Assembly (NCBI GenBank): GCA_028683385.1
Contig: JAQUIJ010000021.1
Coordinates: forward strand, 1 to 64,000
Origin: Prolixibacteraceae bacterium
GTDB taxonomy: Bacteria; Bacteroidota; Bacteroidia; Bacteroidales; Prolixibacteraceae
Reading direction: 5' to 3'
DNA: 64,000 nucleotides
Numbering within the stretch: the first letter of the stretch is position 1; every line of letters starts with the position of its first letter. Shown here one piece after another: positions 53,493 through 62,260 of the stretch. The notes under the pieces are model-generated. The model ran no database searches. It was not told the origin of the DNA and worked only from the letters and a program-made list of their open reading frames with translations. The translations under genes and the position numbers were made by a program.

Positions 53493-54380
53493 TTACCTTA
53501 ATTTACTGATTATTGGGTTGAATGCTTTTGAGAATACCATCACACGATCGCCAATTTTTAGGTTTTCGAGGTCACTTTCAAAGGCTATGACTTTAATGAT
53601 CTGGTTATTTCCGGAGATAACTGTCACAACATTAATGGTATCCTGCTTTTCAATCCGAGCTATTTGACCAGTTATCTGCACTTTCCCGCTGATGCTGTTG
53701 TCAGAAAATACTTCTTCCGGTTTCCCGGTGCGGGTAATCGAGCCGTTTTCAATGCAAAGCACCTGAGTGGCCAACCTGAAAACTTCGTTTAAATCGTGAC
53801 TCACCATGATTGTAGTAACACCTAATAATTGGTGTGCCTGCGCAATTTCATCCTGAAGCGCAATTCGCATTTCAGCGTCCAAAGCCGAGAGTGGCTCGTC
53901 GAGTAACAACAATTGCGGTTTTCGGGCCAGGGCGCGAGCTAAAGCTACCCGTTGCTTCTGTCCGCCTGATAACCCTGTCGGTTTTCTTTTCCTGAATTCA
54001 GTTAAACCAAATAAGGCCAGCAATTCATTCACTTTCGACTGATCTTTTTCAGGTTGGGCAAACTGAATGTTTTGTTCCACGGTCATGTTCGGAAATAAGG
54101 CATAATCCTGAAACATCAGGCTGATATTCCGAAGCTGTGGAGGAATATTAATCTTCTTTTCTGAATCGAACCAAATGGTTGAACCAAATTTAATCAGCCC
54201 TTTATCCGGAGTTACCAAACCTGCCAGGATTCGCAGCAGCGTGGTTTTTCCTGCTCCTGATTCACCAAACAAAGCGACCAACTCACCTGCCGGAATCGTT
54301 GTGTGAATGGATAGATTCATAGGGCCATTGGCGGTCAACATCCGCTTTTCAATATCAATAAAGATTACACTATTTTCCAT
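53493..54380 (-). CDS. modC: Molybdate ABC transporter ATP-binding protein
   Basis: ATPase of the molybdate importer. Walker A GESGAGKTT, signature LSGGQKQRVALAR and Walker B LLLLDEPLSALD are intact; the last 65 residues form one TOBE/Mop-type domain that could bind molybdate. It overlaps modB by 16 bp. 295 residues is a little shorter than ModC with a full regulatory part. Confidence 0.9.
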   Translation of the reverse strand: MENSVIFIDIEKRMLTANGPMNLSIHTTIPAGELVALFGESGAGKTTLLRILAGLVTPDKGLIKFGSTIWFDSEKKINIPPQLRNISLMFQDYALFPNMTVEQNIQFAQPEKDQSKVNELLALFGLTEFRKRKPTGLSGGQKQRVALARALARKPQLLLLDEPLSALDAEMRIALQDEIAQAHQLLGVTTIMVSHDLNEVFRLATQVLCIENGSITRTGKPEEVFSDNSISGKVQITGQIARIEKQDTINVVTVISGNNQIIKVIAFESDLENLKIGDRVMVFSKAFNPIISKLR

Positions 54381-55045
54381 GTATCGTATTTTTTATTGAC
54401 ACTGTAAATGGTTGTTAGCAGGATTAGCGAAATCAGGAATAAAATTAAGGCATACCGGTTGGCTGCTTCGAAATTGAGCGACTGAACTTCGTCGTAAATG
54501 GCGATAGAAGCCACCCGCGTTTCGCCCGGCATATTGCCGCCAACCATCAGCACAACCCCAAATTCGCCGATGCTATGAGCAAAAGTAAGCGCCACCGCAG
54601 TGATAATTGATGGCTTGATGTTGGGCAGCAAAACCTTGAAAAAAGTGCGCACTTTTGATTTTCCGAGGGTGTACGATGCTTCACGCAAACTGTCGGGCAA
54701 CGAGCGTAACCCGTTCTGCAACGGCTGAATCATAAATGGCAAGCTGAAAATGACCGATGCAATGAGCACCCCTTCAAAAGAAAAGGCCAGCCGAACATTG
54801 AAAATCTGCCCCAACCATTCGCCAAACCAATTGTGCGGACTGTAAATGACCAGCATGTAATAGCCAATTACCGAAGGTGGGAGTACCATGGGCATACTGA
54901 CCAGCGCCTCGATCAACGGTTTTATTTTGATTCGTGTATAGGCAAGCCATCCCGAAAAAGGCAGGCCGATGATGATCAAAATAACTGTCGTCGAAACGGC
55001 CAGTTTTAAGGTGATCCAAAGCGTTTGTGCAAATTGAGCATCCAT
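54365..55045 (-). CDS. modB: Molybdate ABC transporter permease
   Basis: Inner-membrane permease with five or six helices. PMVLPPSVIGYYML and the EAA loop REASYTLGKSKVRTF, then FAHSIGEFGVVLMVGGNMPG, are diagnostic for ModB. It overlaps modC and lies 140 bp after the di-Mop gene, a gap filled by the second copy of a dispersed repeat. Confidence 0.93.
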   Translation of the reverse strand: MDAQFAQTLWITLKLAVSTTVILIIIGLPFSGWLAYTRIKIKPLIEALVSMPMVLPPSVIGYYMLVIYSPHNWFGEWLGQIFNVRLAFSFEGVLIASVIFSLPFMIQPLQNGLRSLPDSLREASYTLGKSKVRTFFKVLLPNIKPSIITAVALTFAHSIGEFGVVLMVGGNMPGETRVASIAIYDEVQSLNFEAANRYALILFLISLILLTTIYSVNKKYDTWKIV

Positions 55046-55054
55046 ATTTAGATA

Positions 55055-55176
55055 GTTTCAAGTTCCAAATTCCAAGTCATTCATAGTCAATCGTGGACAT
55101 TCAATTGTCATTCATAGTAAAAACAAGCATAACCAAACGCGAAGCTAATGACAAGGTACGAATGACAACAAATGAC
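55055..55176 (+). repeat. Degenerate intergenic repeat, copy 2
   Basis: Shares exact blocks of 27 and 18 bases with 39640-39746 in opposite orientation and in the same order. Here it separates modB from the di-Mop gene inside an apparent operon. GTCATT-like units recur between the two exact blocks. Confidence 0.75.
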
Positions 55177-55185
55177 GATATACAA

Positions 55186-55587
55186 CTACTTCTTCATCAG
55201 CGAAACCTCGTTGGCTTTTACCAGCGCTTCCACTTCATCGCCAAGGGCCAGTTGGAGCGAATCAACGGCGCGGGTGGTGATGGCCGAGGTAACTAAATAT
55301 TCCTGAAATTTCAGGCTGATTTTGCTCAGCAACTCGCCTCGTTCTATACGCTGAACCGTGCATTTCATCCGGTTTCGCATGCTGATTATTCCTGAAAGAT
55401 TCTTGGCCAGCGTAACTTCGGTTTCTTTAAACACAAGGTCAATGGTGTTACCAACCTGCAACCATTCCGGATGCGTCGCCGATTCGATGAGCAAGGCTGA
55501 AAAACCATGCCCATCCACATCCACGTCGACCAGAAGAATCGCTCCCGATTGCTGTACTTTGGATATCTTTCCTGGTAATTTGTTCAT
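55186..55587 (-). CDS. Di-Mop (double TOBE) molybdate-binding protein
   Basis: Cytoplasmic protein of 133 residues made of two Mop/TOBE units: 1-65 (LPGKISKVQQSGAILLV) and 67-133 (SMRNRMKCTVQRIERGELLS, then TSAITTRAVDSLQLALGD and a closing VKANEVSLM). This is the arrangement of the C-terminal half of ModE or of molbindins, which bind molybdate as oligomers. There is no DNA-binding domain, but a ModE-type HTH protein is encoded in the same cluster, so the two may form a split regulator or this one may store molybdate. A 15-base direct repeat (CTTGTATCTCGAAAC at 55615 and 55694) lies just upstream. Confidence 0.85.
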   Translation of the reverse strand: MNKLPGKISKVQQSGAILLVDVDVDGHGFSALLIESATHPEWLQVGNTIDLVFKETEVTLAKNLSGIISMRNRMKCTVQRIERGELLSKISLKFQEYLVTSAITTRAVDSLQLALGDEVEALVKANEVSLMKK

Positions 55588-55741
55588 ATTCTTTGGTAGC
55601 TTCTTTATTCTTTACTTGTATCTCGAAACGCTTTTGTAAAATGTGATATATATGATGCGAGTTCCGAGTTTCAGGTTCCGCGTTTCCCCGTAACTTGTAT
55701 CTCGAAACTCGTAACATTTTACCTTTCCCCTTTTCCTTTTA

Positions 55742-56476
55742 TTACGGTACAATATAGCCGTATTTTTCGAAAATGGGTCTGCATTGGTCGCTCAATACAA
55801 ATTTCATGAATTTTGCTGCTTCCGGATTTGTCTTCCAGCTTTTAACCTGCACCATAGCCTGTTCAACGGGCTTATACGATTTGGGATCGATAACATACAC
55901 CGAGCCTTTCATTTCAGGAGTTAAAGTGAGTGACATTGCCAGAAACCCAATCTCGGCATTCCCGGTTTGGGCAAACTGTGCGGTTTGCGAAATGTTATCG
56001 GCATAAATAATTTTGTCTTTCACTTTTTCATACAAGCCTGATGACTTTAATACTTCGATTGCACGATCGCCATAAGGAGCGAGTTCTGGCTTGGCAATGG
56101 CAATGCGCTTTACCGACGGATCAGTCAGCATTTCCAAGCCTTTCGATACATCAACGGTATTGCTCCAAAGCACGAGTTTTCCCAGTGCATACGTTTTTAT
56201 TTCGCCCGAAGCTGCCCCCTGATCTTTCAATTTTACCGGGAATGAATTGTCGGCAGCCATAAAAATATCGAATTCGGCGCCATTCAGGATTTGTTGAAGC
56301 AATGCACCCGACGAACCAAAGTTTGGGGCAATCGTGACTTTCGGATTTGCACTGCTGTAGCTCGATTTAATTTCGTCGAAAACAAACCGGAGATTAGCTG
56401 CGGCAGCAACTTTTACTGTTTGAGCCTGAGTTGTCAGAGCCACAAATAGGGCTATAATTGTTAATATTCTTTTCAT
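55742..56476 (-). CDS. modA: Molybdate-binding periplasmic protein
   Basis: Substrate-binding protein of the molybdate importer. A type I signal peptide (1-18, TTQAQ) precedes VKVAAAANLRFVFDEI; NFGSSGALLQQI and FDIFMAADNSFPVKL are the oxyanion-contacting motifs of ModA. No lipobox is visible. It lies 23 bp after the porin gene and 154 bp before the di-Mop gene. Tungstate binding is equally possible from sequence. Confidence 0.92.
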   Translation of the reverse strand: MKRILTIIALFVALTTQAQTVKVAAAANLRFVFDEIKSSYSSANPKVTIAPNFGSSGALLQQILNGAEFDIFMAADNSFPVKLKDQGAASGEIKTYALGKLVLWSNTVDVSKGLEMLTDPSVKRIAIAKPELAPYGDRAIEVLKSSGLYEKVKDKIIYADNISQTAQFAQTGNAEIGFLAMSLTLTPEMKGSVYVIDPKSYKPVEQAMVQVKSWKTNPEAAKFMKFVLSDQCRPIFEKYGYIVP

Positions 56477-56499
56477 ATTCGAGTTTTAAAATTAATGGA

Positions 56500-57801
56500 T
56501 TATTTGTTTTCAGCAACCGCCGGGGTTTTATATAACTTGGGCTTGATGGTCAGCATAACGTAGGCGTATTGCGGAAATTTAGTATCGATGGACGTGCTTT
56601 TGTATTTGAGCATTTTAGTGCCGTCGTTTACAAAATAAGTACACCAGGCAAACTGGATGGCTGTTTCAGCCGAAAATTTGTAATTCAGCACCAAATCCAA
56701 TTCCGAACCGATGTTTTTCTGAATATCGGTTGTTCCCGATTTCATAGTCTTTGCCAGTTTAAACGCGTAATAGGTGATGTCAGAACTTAGCCTTTTATTT
56801 ATTTTCAGGTTCACTCCCCCGAAATAGTTAAACAAGCCGCCTTTGGGCAACGACGCCCAGTATTCCATATACCCGTTGAACGAATGGTTTACGCCATAGG
56901 GCAGTTTGCTGAACGTATTGGTTTTTGTGGCCGCAATGGTACTTTCCGATCCCGAATAATAATCGGCTCCCAGCAACCCGCCAATTTTATCGTTGAACGA
57001 ATAGGCGACTTTTGAAGCCAGTAAATACGCATCAAGGTCAACTGTGGCGGCATTTTTCCCTGATTGGTAATACCCTGTCAGCAGGAATCCGAGAGGCATT
57101 TTGTCGTTTTTTAGTTGTAAAGTTCCTCCGGTAGTATTGCGGTGATACAAACTAAGGTCGGTTTTACTTTTATTAAAACCTTCGCTCACATGAAGCAAAC
57201 TCAAATCAAGCCCTTTTGCAAGCGTTTTGGTAAGGTGAATAAAAGCCAACTCCTTGTACATTTTGCTTACGGAGTAATACGAAGTATCAGCATTATAGGC
57301 TTTCTGATTGCCATAGGCATAACCAAGCTGAATGTCAAATCCGGGAGCCGAGTATTTGAGCTGAGCCAAATCGTGCGAATTTCCTGTGTTGCTCCAAGGC
57401 GAAAGACTGAAAAGCCTGCCATCTTCAAATTGTATGCCTTGGCGGCCAATCTTAAAGCTGGTTCCTGAATAAAGTAGCAATTCGGTCCATGCCTCATAAA
57501 CGCCAACGCTTCCGTTCGAAGCTGTTGATGGCTGCTTGGTATCGGTTTCACCAAATATTCTGGAATCTTGCAATACCAATCGTGCACTGACGACACCTCC
57601 CTGGTAGTTAAAATTCAACCGGGTTCGCTGAAGTGTAATCAGTGCTGATTTTGTGCCGTCGGTTAGTGGTTGGTTAAAACCCTGGCGAAACTCCGACCGG
57701 GGCCTGAATTCGGCATCAATGGTCGTTTGCCCATAACTTTTCCCGGGTAAACTAAGCAAAACGATTAATCCGAAGACTGCTAATGTGTAAACCTTTCTCA
57801 T
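56500..57801 (-). CDS. Outer-membrane porin in the molybdate cluster
   Basis: Predicted beta-barrel of 433 residues with a signal peptide (1-24) and the look of alginate-export-type porins: TTIDAEFRPRSEFRQGF near the start, LILQDSR-like RLVLQDSRIFGET, then FKIGRQGIQFEDGRLF, and alternating hydrophobic strands to the end. It lacks a TonB box or plug domain. It sits between trmO and modA on the same strand, 23 bp from modA, so it may give molybdate or another oxyanion passage across the outer membrane. That role is inference from position only. Confidence 0.75.
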   Translation of the reverse strand: MRKVYTLAVFGLIVLLSLPGKSYGQTTIDAEFRPRSEFRQGFNQPLTDGTKSALITLQRTRLNFNYQGGVVSARLVLQDSRIFGETDTKQPSTASNGSVGVYEAWTELLLYSGTSFKIGRQGIQFEDGRLFSLSPWSNTGNSHDLAQLKYSAPGFDIQLGYAYGNQKAYNADTSYYSVSKMYKELAFIHLTKTLAKGLDLSLLHVSEGFNKSKTDLSLYHRNTTGGTLQLKNDKMPLGFLLTGYYQSGKNAATVDLDAYLLASKVAYSFNDKIGGLLGADYYSGSESTIAATKTNTFSKLPYGVNHSFNGYMEYWASLPKGGLFNYFGGVNLKINKRLSSDITYYAFKLAKTMKSGTTDIQKNIGSELDLVLNYKFSAETAIQFAWCTYFVNDGTKMLKYKSTSIDTKFPQYAYVMLTIKPKLYKTPAVAENK

Positions 57802-57890
57802 TTTTTGTACTTTTAAGCGTTAAAATTATAGTGAATTTTAATAGTCCGGAATTCTTGATCATTTGCAGCGATTGAGTTCCGGACTTTTTG

Positions 57891-58379
57891 TTATTCGAAT
57901 CTGTTGTCCGATTTTATTTTTGCAATATTAATGTGACTTTTCTCTTCCAGCCATCCGGCTTTCGCATCTGTTCGGTTGTCATATTTGGTGAAAAATGGTT
58001 TAATGTCGAGCAAGGGTGTGCCATTTACCATATCAACTCCTGAAATATGGATGAAATTATTCTCGATTTTCCGGAGTTCAACAATTGATATTCCAATGGC
58101 ATTTGGGCGGGAAGGCGCCCGGGTGGCGAAAATTCCATGTGGCTGATCGTCCATAAACGGTATCACGGAAAGCTTATGTTCCTTGATCAAATGAAAATGA
58201 TAGATTAAAATAAGGTGCGAAAAGCCTTCGAGATCTAAAAGACCGGGAACTAAATCGGGATTCAATTCAATGATTCCTTCCGCACAATTGGCACCACTTG
58301 GCTGAATTGGCATATCCGAAATAGTCATGAACGGAGTTTGAATGTAGCCAATGGGTTGATAACTGATTTCTGAACTCAT
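57891..58379 (-). CDS. TrmO-family SAM-dependent tRNA methyltransferase (YaeB)
   Basis: Member of the TrmO/YaeB family, whose studied members methylate the N6-threonylcarbamoyladenosine at position 37 of some tRNAs. YQPIGYIQTPF, LEGFSHLILIYHFH, GIFATRAPSRPNAIG and GTPLLDIKPF are the family blocks. The ATG at 58379 is chosen over a TTG further up. Archaeal and bacterial relatives often lie beside molybdate genes, as here, which suggests some act on a molybdenum-linked substrate. A hairpin at 57843-57885 separates it from the porin gene. Confidence 0.82.
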   Translation of the reverse strand: MSSEISYQPIGYIQTPFMTISDMPIQPSGANCAEGIIELNPDLVPGLLDLEGFSHLILIYHFHLIKEHKLSVIPFMDDQPHGIFATRAPSRPNAIGISIVELRKIENNFIHISGVDMVNGTPLLDIKPFFTKYDNRTDAKAGWLEEKSHINIAKIKSDNRFE

Positions 58380-58428
58380 AATCCTAAATTTCGATATAAA
58401 CAAAATTAGATAACGGTATTTAAAAAAA

Positions 58429-58773
58429 TTAAAGGTTGATTTCGACGTTGATCTGATCGACCACTTTTTGGATTTCAGCCTGTATTAAGAGGTATTCCTG
58501 AAGCATTCGTTCTCCATAGCCCGAAATGACAGTACCACCACCATTGGCACCACCACGTTGCTTTTGTACCAATGGCGACGGGGCTATTCGGTTCATTTCG
58601 TCAATCATAGTCCAGACGTGCTGATAGGAGATATCCATTTCTTTAGCAGCACCGCTTAGGCTACCACTCTTTTTAATCTCTTGTAGTAATTGGGTTTTCA
58701 ATGGATTTAAAAACATAACACCGTCTTTTTTGATTGAAATGTGACATTCGACTTCGATCATGGTTAATGACAT
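58429..58773 (-). CDS. ModE-type winged helix-turn-helix regulator, HTH part only
   Basis: DNA-binding protein of 114 residues similar to the N-terminal half of ModE. LLQEIKKSGSLSGAAKEMDI followed by SYQHVWTMIDEMN is the winged HTH, and GGANGGGTVISGYGERML is the wing. The C-terminal Mop domains of classical ModE are missing, so it cannot sense molybdate by itself unless it pairs with the di-Mop or Mop protein of the cluster. It sits between the Mop gene and trmO. The first ATG overlaps the Mop stop by 10 bases; a second ATG at 58761 would not. Confidence 0.85.
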   Translation of the reverse strand: MSLTMIEVECHISIKKDGVMFLNPLKTQLLQEIKKSGSLSGAAKEMDISYQHVWTMIDEMNRIAPSPLVQKQRGGANGGGTVISGYGERMLQEYLLIQAEIQKVVDQINVEINL

Positions 58774-59006
58774 TTGCAGTTATCGCTTTTGCAATCGCAT
58801 GGAGTTCCGATGATCACTTCAGTTGATTTGATGATTGCAAAAGCTGTATCGCCTGTCTTTAGATCTAAATCAGCAATTGCGTCTTTCGAAATAATGGCTG
58901 AAATAATGTTTCCGTTGCCCAAATCGAGCACTACCTTTGAGGTAATTAAACCTTCGTCAACTTTCAGGATTTTACCTTTTAACTGATTTCTTGCACTTAG
59001 TTTCAT
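58764..59006 (-). CDS. Single-Mop molybdate-binding protein with Cys/His tail
   Basis: Small 80-residue protein: one Mop domain (1-66, KLSARNQLKGKILKVDEGLI then SAIISKDAIADLDLKTGD and AFAIIKSTEVIIG) of the type found in molbindins. The tail TPCDCKSDNCKCH adds four cysteines and a histidine in a C-x-C-x4-C-x-C-H pattern, which could bind a metal. The ATG at 59006 gives a normal Mop N terminus, while the longer frame starts with TTG. It is first in the molybdate cluster. Confidence 0.82.
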   Translation of the reverse strand: MKLSARNQLKGKILKVDEGLITSKVVLDLGNGNIISAIISKDAIADLDLKTGDTAFAIIKSTEVIIGTPCDCKSDNCKCH

Positions 59007-59228
59007 TTTCTTTAATTTAAAAGATGAATAATTTCTGTGCAATTTACCAATAAATGCAAAATGTAGTTTAAAATGTATCAAATGGATTATAACTGTTTAC
59101 AAAATATTCATATTGCTAGAATAAATTTTAAAATAATAGCAATTTGAATTTGGTGTTTATGAGCTAATTTTTACTGGCAAACAATCCTGAAATTTTTTCT
59201 ATCTTTCGGTTTTACAGAACAATCGCTA

Positions 59229-59957
59229 ATGGCTGAAAAGAATATTCGTTACCGTTTCCTGTTTTTATTTCGCAGTTTATTTGGTGGTTTGGGAGTGCTG
59301 TTTTTACTCGCTTTGATCATTAGTTTCACAACCTTGCCTTTCTGGGGTTATTACTGGTTGGGTACCAGCAAGTCGAAGATCACCGAAAAGCCTGATTTTA
59401 TTGTGTTGCTTAGCGGAGGTGGGATGCCAAGCGAATCGAACCTGATGCGTGCATTTTTTGTGTTTAAGGCTGCTCAGGAATCACCGGAAAGTCGCATTGT
59501 GATTGCATGTCCGGGTGATACGGCAGATTCAAACAGCGCTGCCCGGTTGATAGCAGCCGAACTCACCAGTAAAGGAATTGACCCCAAGCGAATTCTTTAT
59601 GAGCAAACCGGAACCAATACTCGCATGGAGGCTCTTTGCATGCAAAAGCTCAATGGCGAACAGATGACATCCAAAGCGATTTTACTGGTCACGTCTCCGG
59701 AGCACATGCGACGTGCCGTATTGGTATTCAGAAAGGCCGGATTCACCCGAATCAGCGCACTTCCTGCCTTCGAAAATGCTCTTGAAGCTGATTTAATTTT
59801 TAAGGATGATGAATTGGGTGGCAATAAAACACTGATCCCTAATGTTGGAAGCCATACTTCTGTTCGGTACCAATTCTGGAACCACCTGAAATACGAAATT
59901 TTGATTGCCCGCGAAATGACTGCATTGGGTTATTACAAATTGCGGGGATGGATCTGA
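59229..59957 (+). CDS. YdcF/SanA-like DUF218 membrane protein
   Basis: Inner-membrane-anchored protein of the DUF218 family. One hydrophobic helix at about 16-42 is followed by the domain: FIVLLSGGGMPSESNLMRAF, VIACPGDTADSNSAARLIAA, YEQTGTNTRMEAL and LLVTSPEHMRRAVLVFRKAG. E. coli relatives (SanA, ElyC, YdcF) affect envelope barrier function and lipid-carrier metabolism; the exact reaction is unproven. It converges on the DUF5916 gene with a 4-bp gap. Confidence 0.82.
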   Translation: MAEKNIRYRFLFLFRSLFGGLGVLFLLALIISFTTLPFWGYYWLGTSKSKITEKPDFIVLLSGGGMPSESNLMRAFFVFKAAQESPESRIVIACPGDTADSNSAARLIAAELTSKGIDPKRILYEQTGTNTRMEALCMQKLNGEQMTSKAILLVTSPEHMRRAVLVFRKAGFTRISALPAFENALEADLIFKDDELGGNKTLIPNVGSHTSVRYQFWNHLKYEILIAREMTALGYYKLRGWI

Positions 59958-59961
59958 AAAG

Positions 59962-62112
59962 TTAAAATCGGATGTTGTATTTCAGTTTCAGGCGCAGGGC
60001 GCTATCGTTCATGATCCACTGACTGCCAGGTTGCGACCAACCCGATGTCCAAGCCAGAATAATTTCATTTCCTGGTTTCAGTATCCATTGAAACCGCGAT
60101 TGCCAACCCATTTTTTCTGAAGCATTGTCGTACTGAAAATAATTGTAAAGTGTTACGGTTGGGCTAACCAATATATTCAGGTTCATTTGATAGACGCGAG
60201 CCGTAAAGTCACCTTCAGGCAAAAATACATGACTTTGTGTATAATTGCCTCCTACATACAAAGGCACGGCGACTTTGTAATTAATCGTAAGTTTCATGTC
60301 ATGTCGCCGTCCGTTGTAAAAGTTGCCGGTGCTGAAATTCGCAATTCCGGCCAGGTTACGACTGCCTGCCGATGTGAGTTGGATATTTTGCCTCCAGAAA
60401 GTATATTGGTTTACTGGAATACTGAATCCGGGGTAGATCAAAAAGTCTTTTGCCAAAAATTCGTATTGCTGGTTGATTGAATATGAAAATTCTTCTCCCG
60501 ATTTGAACCGGATTCCGAGTGGCGAAATATTCAATTCGCGGGTAACCATCACATTGTTAAAGTTAGTCAGGTAATTAAATCCAGCTCCTGATTTTATCTG
60601 GAGGATTCCCCATTTATCAGGTCGTGGGCCTAGCGAAAAGCTTCCGTACGATGCTTTAATGTTGTTCCGGGGAACAAACCCAATACCTGCAACAAAATTT
60701 TCACCCACCTCATAGTGACCCAGGCTAAAATACAGAAAGTCATTTGGATAGGCGATGTCGGCACCCCATGATGAGTTTTTATCGTTCAATCCCGGAGTTC
60801 GCGAAAGCATTCCAAACATGGTAAAGGCCAGATTTTTATTTTTCTGAAATCTGGAAGTTGCCAGTTTCATGTCGAATCCACCAACCATGTTTTCTGTGTT
60901 CGAAACCGCATTTCCCCATGTTCCAATGACTCCAATTGACGATTGTTTCCCGAGATTATGACTGATGCGCCCAACCGAAAGGTTTGAGTTCCCATAGCTG
61001 CGCTCATCACTGACGTACATCATACCGATGTTCCAACTCTTTTGAGTTCCGGTAATTTTAGCGGCATACCTCACCGGGATCATATTGCCAGCATCATCGA
61101 GACCTAACCTTCGGGAAAAATATGGCGACACCGAATTTCGGTATGGATTGTTATCGTCGCCTTCAATCCCGAATTTGAAATAGTTTGAGCCATCCAAAAA
61201 GAAGTCGCGTTTTTCGGGGAAATACAAACTGAACCGGGTGAGGTTGATTTGCCGGTCATCCACTTCAGTTTCAGCAAAATCGGTATTGACCGAAAGAGAA
61301 GCTTTTAACTGAGGAGTGATCTGATAAAACATATCTAATCCGCCATCGAAGTGGTATTTATCTTTCTCACCTCTTTTTGTGTTCATTCCACCGATTACAT
61401 AGGGCGAAAGATCGAGTCCGATTCCTTGGGTAATTCCTTCAAGTCCTTCAAGTAATCCTGAATCGGAAATCTGGAAACGATAAGTATTTAGGTTGGCAAC
61501 CGGCCAGTATGAAGCTTCGAGCTTTCGTTTGATGTTGCGGATTAGTTTCATTCCCCAAACCGTGTTTTTAGGATCGAAGCCTATGGTCTTAAATGGAATG
61601 GCCAGTTCGGCTTCCCATCCTTCGCTGTTAATGCTCGATTTACCGGTCCAGAGGGCATCCCATTCCTTGTTCATAGATGCGCCGTTTTCGCTGATGAGTG
61701 CATCGCCAATGGATCCGCGTGGTCCGATCTGAAACCAATAGCCATTTCGGTGATCGAGATAGGTATCCAGAATGATCTGAACACGGTCGTCATTTCCCAA
61801 ACTTACATCGCGTGCCATTTCTTTGGCGGTTATTTTCTTCGGATCATCGTAACATTTTACAGCAAAATACAGGTAGTTGTTGTCGTAACAAACCGAAATA
61901 ATGGTTTTTTCGGATACTGCTTGTCCTGGATTTGGTTCGCGCTGAACAAACTGATCGATTTTAAAGGCTTCGTCCCAGACCGCATCGTTAATGTGTCCGT
62001 CTATATTTGGTGGTGTGGTAACTCGTATCGCTTTTGCAGAAATTTGGGCGAATGAATGGTTCACTGCCAAAAGCAAAAAAAGGCAGGTTGATAAAATATA
62101 AGTATTTTTCAA
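59962..62112 (-). CDS. DUF5916 outer-membrane protein with CBM9-like N terminus
   Basis: Exported 716-residue protein. After a signal peptide (1-22) comes a CBM9-like beta sandwich (about 25-215: PPNIDGHINDAVWDEA, VCYDNNYLYFAVKCYD, WEAELAIPFKTIGFD) and then DUF5916, which reads as a large beta barrel (FPEKRDFFLDGSNYF, many aromatic alternating strands, ending LRLKLKYNIRF with the aromatic C terminus of outer-membrane proteins). The start codon is TTG: the signal peptide begins exactly there and no ATG is better placed. Function is unknown; the family is common in Bacteroidota and may handle glycans or peptides at the surface. Confidence 0.82.
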   Translation of the reverse strand: MKNTYILSTCLFLLLAVNHSFAQISAKAIRVTTPPNIDGHINDAVWDEAFKIDQFVQREPNPGQAVSEKTIISVCYDNNYLYFAVKCYDDPKKITAKEMARDVSLGNDDRVQIILDTYLDHRNGYWFQIGPRGSIGDALISENGASMNKEWDALWTGKSSINSEGWEAELAIPFKTIGFDPKNTVWGMKLIRNIKRKLEASYWPVANLNTYRFQISDSGLLEGLEGITQGIGLDLSPYVIGGMNTKRGEKDKYHFDGGLDMFYQITPQLKASLSVNTDFAETEVDDRQINLTRFSLYFPEKRDFFLDGSNYFKFGIEGDDNNPYRNSVSPYFSRRLGLDDAGNMIPVRYAAKITGTQKSWNIGMMYVSDERSYGNSNLSVGRISHNLGKQSSIGVIGTWGNAVSNTENMVGGFDMKLATSRFQKNKNLAFTMFGMLSRTPGLNDKNSSWGADIAYPNDFLYFSLGHYEVGENFVAGIGFVPRNNIKASYGSFSLGPRPDKWGILQIKSGAGFNYLTNFNNVMVTRELNISPLGIRFKSGEEFSYSINQQYEFLAKDFLIYPGFSIPVNQYTFWRQNIQLTSAGSRNLAGIANFSTGNFYNGRRHDMKLTINYKVAVPLYVGGNYTQSHVFLPEGDFTARVYQMNLNILVSPTVTLYNYFQYDNASEKMGWQSRFQWILKPGNEIILAWTSGWSQPGSQWIMNDSALRLKLKYNIRF

Positions 62113-62260
62113 TTTTATTGACTTTCAGTTGGTTTAGGTCTACGGCTAATTTCTTTTGAAAGTGTTGAAAATAGTAAATAAAAACCTGAATCCAAATTTC
62201 TGAGGCGAATCGGAGGAACTAACTGAATTTTCCTATCTTCGTTTCAATCAAATCCTTAAT

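Noticed and set aside
57843-57885. Strong terminator between trmO and the porin gene
   Set aside because: The arms (AGTCCGGAA/TTCCGGACT) pair, but on the coding strand the hairpin is not followed by a T tract; it is at most an attenuator.
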